Assembly: GCF_008728855.1 (NCBI RefSeq)
Contig: NZ_CP042906.1
Span: forward strand, 3,408,001-3,472,000
Source: Hypericibacter terrae
GTDB lineage: Bacteria; Pseudomonadota; Alphaproteobacteria; Dongiales; Dongiaceae
Direction: 5' to 3'
DNA: 64,000 nucleotides
Shown here: positions 61,980 through 64,000 of the stretch, piece after piece
How the letters are laid out: every line of letters begins with the position of its first letter
How positions within the stretch are numbered: the stretch's first letter is position 1
Program-made: the position numbers and the translations under genes
Notes under the pieces: model-generated
What the model saw: the letters and a program-made list of their open reading frames with translations, nothing else
Databases searched by the model: none
What the model was told of the DNA's origin: nothing

Positions 61980-64000
61980 TCAGAGCGTCACGCCGAGCCG
62001 GCGGGCCTGCTTGGCGCTGAGCGCCTGGAAGACGCGGTCCGACAGCATCGCCATCAGGGCGATCGAGCCGCCGGCGATCACGCCCATGCCGAAATTCGCC
62101 GAGGTCATCGAGCCGAACACCATCTGCCCCAGATCGCGCGTGCCGACCAGGGCTGCGATCACCAGCATGGTGATGCCCAGCATGATGGTCTGGTTGAGGC
62201 CCAGCATGATCTGCGGCAGCGCGATCGGAAGGCGCACCTGCCAGAGGATCTGGCGCTCGGTGCAGCCGATCATATGCGCCGCCTCGATCACATGGCCGGG
62301 CACGCTGCGCAGGCCATGCTCGGTATAGCGGACGGCCGGCACGATCGCATAGGACATGATCGCGAGCAGCGCCGAGAAATCGCCGATCTTGAACAGCATG
62401 ATGATCGGGATGAGATAGACAAACTGCGGCATGGTCTGAAGCGTGTCGTTGATCGGCCGCAGCACCGCGGAGACGCGGTCGTTGGAGGCGGCCCAGATGC
62501 CGAGCGCCGTCCCGATCATGAAGGAGAGCGCGACGCTGCCGATCATCAGATAGATGCTCCACATCGCCGGCAGCCAGGCGCCGCCGAGCAACATGAAGCC
62601 CATCGAGAAGAAGGCGAAGACGCCGAGCCGCCAGCCGCCGGCACCCACGGAGAGCGCGATGACGACCGCCATGAAGGCCGGCCAGGGCGTGCCGCTGGTG
62701 CCGTAGTAATAGAGGCCGCCCATGATCACGACCGGCACCAGCCCGCGCCAGCCCCATTGCCGCCAGGCAAGCGCGCCGATCGCCGCCAGGATCGCGACAA
62801 AGACCGCGGCCACGGTCGGGGACATGTCGAAGCCCCAATAGTTCGCCCGGACCGAATTCACCAGTCCGATGCGCAGCGGCAGCATGTAGAAGAACAGCGC
62901 GGCGTTCTTGATGGCGTCGAGCGCGCCGCCGAGATTGACCACGATCCAGTCGACCATCTCGTTGAGCGGCTTGGCCGGGCGGATGACCCAGCCCTCGGGC
63001 CAGTCGTTGAAGGCCGGGATGACGAGCTGCAGCAGCAGGCTCGCGACCAGGGCGGCCAGCGCGAAGGTGATATAGGGATGGCGGCGCCAGATCGGCCCCT
63101 CAACGGGCAATTTGGTCTCGCCGGCACGCCGGCTGAAGCCATGGCCGATGCGGTCGAGCATCATCGCCAGCAGCGCGATGACGATGCCGGCCAGCAGGCT
63201 CTGCCCGAATTCCGCCTTGCGCAGGGTCGAGATCACTTCCCAGCCGATATCGGCGAAGCCGCCGATGGTGGCCGCGATGATGACCATGCTCAAAGCCGCC
63301 ATGATGCATTGATTGAGGCCCAGCATGATGCCCGGCATGGCGGCCGGCACCTGCACCCACCAGGTGAGCTGGCGGTTGCTGCAGCCGGCCATCTGCCCCG
63401 CCTCGGTGATGTTGGGCGCCACATTGGCGACGCTGATCATCACGTTTCGCACCATCGGCGGAACGGCGAAGATGACGCTCGCCACCAGACCCACCACCGG
63501 CCCATAGCCGAGGAACAGGATGAGCGGGGTCAGGTAGGAGAAGGTCGGGACAGTCTGCATCACGTCGAGAACCGGCTCGAGCACGCGCCGCACCCGCGCC
63601 GAATGGGCGCCCCAGAGGCCGAGGAAGAGGCCGGCCACGGCCGAAAGCGGCACGGCGATGCCGACCAGCGCCAGCGTCACCATGCTCTCGTCCCAATAGC
63701 CGGTGACCACCATGTAGAGCAACGACAGGGCCGTGAACCAGGCGAGCCGACGCCCGCCGGCGGCATGCGCCATGGCGGTCGCGCTGAGCACGACCGCGGG
63801 CCAGGGCAGCCAATGGAGCAGGCCGCGCAGCCACAGCATCGGGAACTCGAGCAGCCAGGAAAGGGCGCGAAAGATGAACTTGAACCAGTCGACGACGGCG
63901 CGCATGCCGTCATTCAGCACGGTGTCGATCGGCGGCACCCACTCCTTAGGATAGGCCACCAGCCAGGGGAACTGGCTGCGGAGCAGGAAGCAGACGAGAC
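61980..64000 (-). CDS. fused double ProW-type permease of a betaine ABC transporter, 5' end outside the window
   Basis: The frame is open to the right window edge and coding continues past it, so the start is missing; a GTG at 63959 is an internal candidate. At least 659 aa hold two ProW-like membrane domains in tandem. Each has the coupling loop: first ITEAGQMAGCSNRQLTWWVQVP, second VIEAAHMIGCTERQILWQVRLP (both with EA, a GC and R-Q-L/I). LEPVLDVMQTVPTFSYLTP and LRPINDTLQTMPQFVYLIP are matching permease motifs. Such fused proteins serve quaternary-amine importers. Its partners lie beyond the edge. Confidence 0.88.
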   Translation of the reverse strand, partial: LVCFLLRSQFPWLVAYPKEWVPPIDTVLNDGMRAVVDWFKFIFRALSWLLEFPMLWLRGLLHWLPWPAVVLSATAMAHAAGGRRLAWFTALSLLYMVVTGYWDESMVTLALVGIAVPLSAVAGLFLGLWGAHSARVRRVLEPVLDVMQTVPTFSYLTPLILFLGYGPVVGLVASVIFAVPPMVRNVMISVANVAPNITEAGQMAGCSNRQLTWWVQVPAAMPGIMLGLNQCIMAALSMVIIAATIGGFADIGWEVISTLRKAEFGQSLLAGIVIALLAMMLDRIGHGFSRRAGETKLPVEGPIWRRHPYITFALAALVASLLLQLVIPAFNDWPEGWVIRPAKPLNEMVDWIVVNLGGALDAIKNAALFFYMLPLRIGLVNSVRANYWGFDMSPTVAAVFVAILAAIGALAWRQWGWRGLVPVVIMGGLYYYGTSGTPWPAFMAVVIALSVGAGGWRLGVFAFFSMGFMLLGGAWLPAMWSIYLMIGSVALSFMIGTALGIWAASNDRVSAVLRPINDTLQTMPQFVYLIPIIMLFKIGDFSALLAIMSYAIVPAVRYTEHGLRSVPGHVIEAAHMIGCTERQILWQVRLPIALPQIMLGLNQTIMLGITMLVIAALVGTRDLGQMVFGSMTSANFGMGVIAGGSIALMAMLSDRVFQALSAKQARRLGVTL

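Overview
This window comes from a GC-rich (roughly two thirds G+C by eye) alphaproteobacterial chromosome, most likely a Rhodospirillales-type soil or plant-associated organism. The clues are the gene style (DUF1127 protein, SoxBDAG, ChoXWV, HutF/HutG route, GbdR-like regulator), frequent GTG/TTG starts and G/C-rich palindromic repeats between genes. Genus cannot be fixed from the sequence alone. Both ends cut a gene: a CHASE3/GAF/GGDEF protein on the left and a double-permease ABC transporter protein on the right. No rRNA, tRNA, CRISPR array, phage or transposase gene was recognised.

Layout. 1-9.3 kb: diguanylate cyclase, MttB-family methyltransferase, a divergent histidine-ammonia-lyase-family protein that lacks the MIO-forming glycine, a LysR regulator, a DUF1127 protein, a secreted protein, HutF and an HU protein. 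9.7-14.8 kb: homogentisate dioxygenase and fumarylacetoacetase-family genes behind an operator-containing promoter, then two tandem PaaK-like ligases. 15-23.8 kb: HutI, thioredoxin-like protein, HutG, a membrane-anchored protein, and an apparent operon hutU / EthD protein / dimethylformamidase-like small and large subunits. 23.8-33.7 kb: FMN glutamate-synthase-like protein, cupin, MFS transporter facing a Cys-rich regulator plus glutathione peroxidase, DinB protein, a three-repeat secreted protein, glutamine amidotransferase, ferredoxin-like protein, an HD-domain diiron-oxygenase candidate and a hypothetical. 33.7-42.8 kb: dimethylglycine-dehydrogenase-type enzyme, GbdR-like regulator and soxBDAG. 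42.8-54 kb: paralogous small secreted proteins, a patatin-like protein, a second MttB protein, two more secreted paralogs, an Imm53-like immunity protein, a GFA protein, a TPR protein and a secreted protein. 54-64 kb: betaine-homocysteine methyltransferase, four tandem paralogous secreted proteins, a HAD hydrolase coupled to choXWV, and a fused double permease.

How it fits together. One theme is quaternary and methylated amines: uptake (ChoXWV and the double permease), glycine betaine to dimethylglycine (Bmt, perhaps the MttB proteins), dimethylglycine to sarcosine (33760-36180), sarcosine to glycine (SoxBDAG), under a GbdR-like regulator. A second theme is urocanate catabolism: HutU, HutI, HutF and HutG are all present but scattered, and no canonical HutH is in the window. 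The only HutH-family protein has lost the MIO glycine and other HAL catalytic positions and faces an MttB gene. Known ergothionase is an MIO-independent member of this superfamily that eliminates trimethylamine from a histidine betaine. My main hypothesis is therefore that the window encodes catabolism of a trimethylated amino acid (hercynine, ergothioneine or an aromatic amino-acid betaine), linking the hut route to methylamine metabolism. This is inference and needs alignment and biochemical testing.
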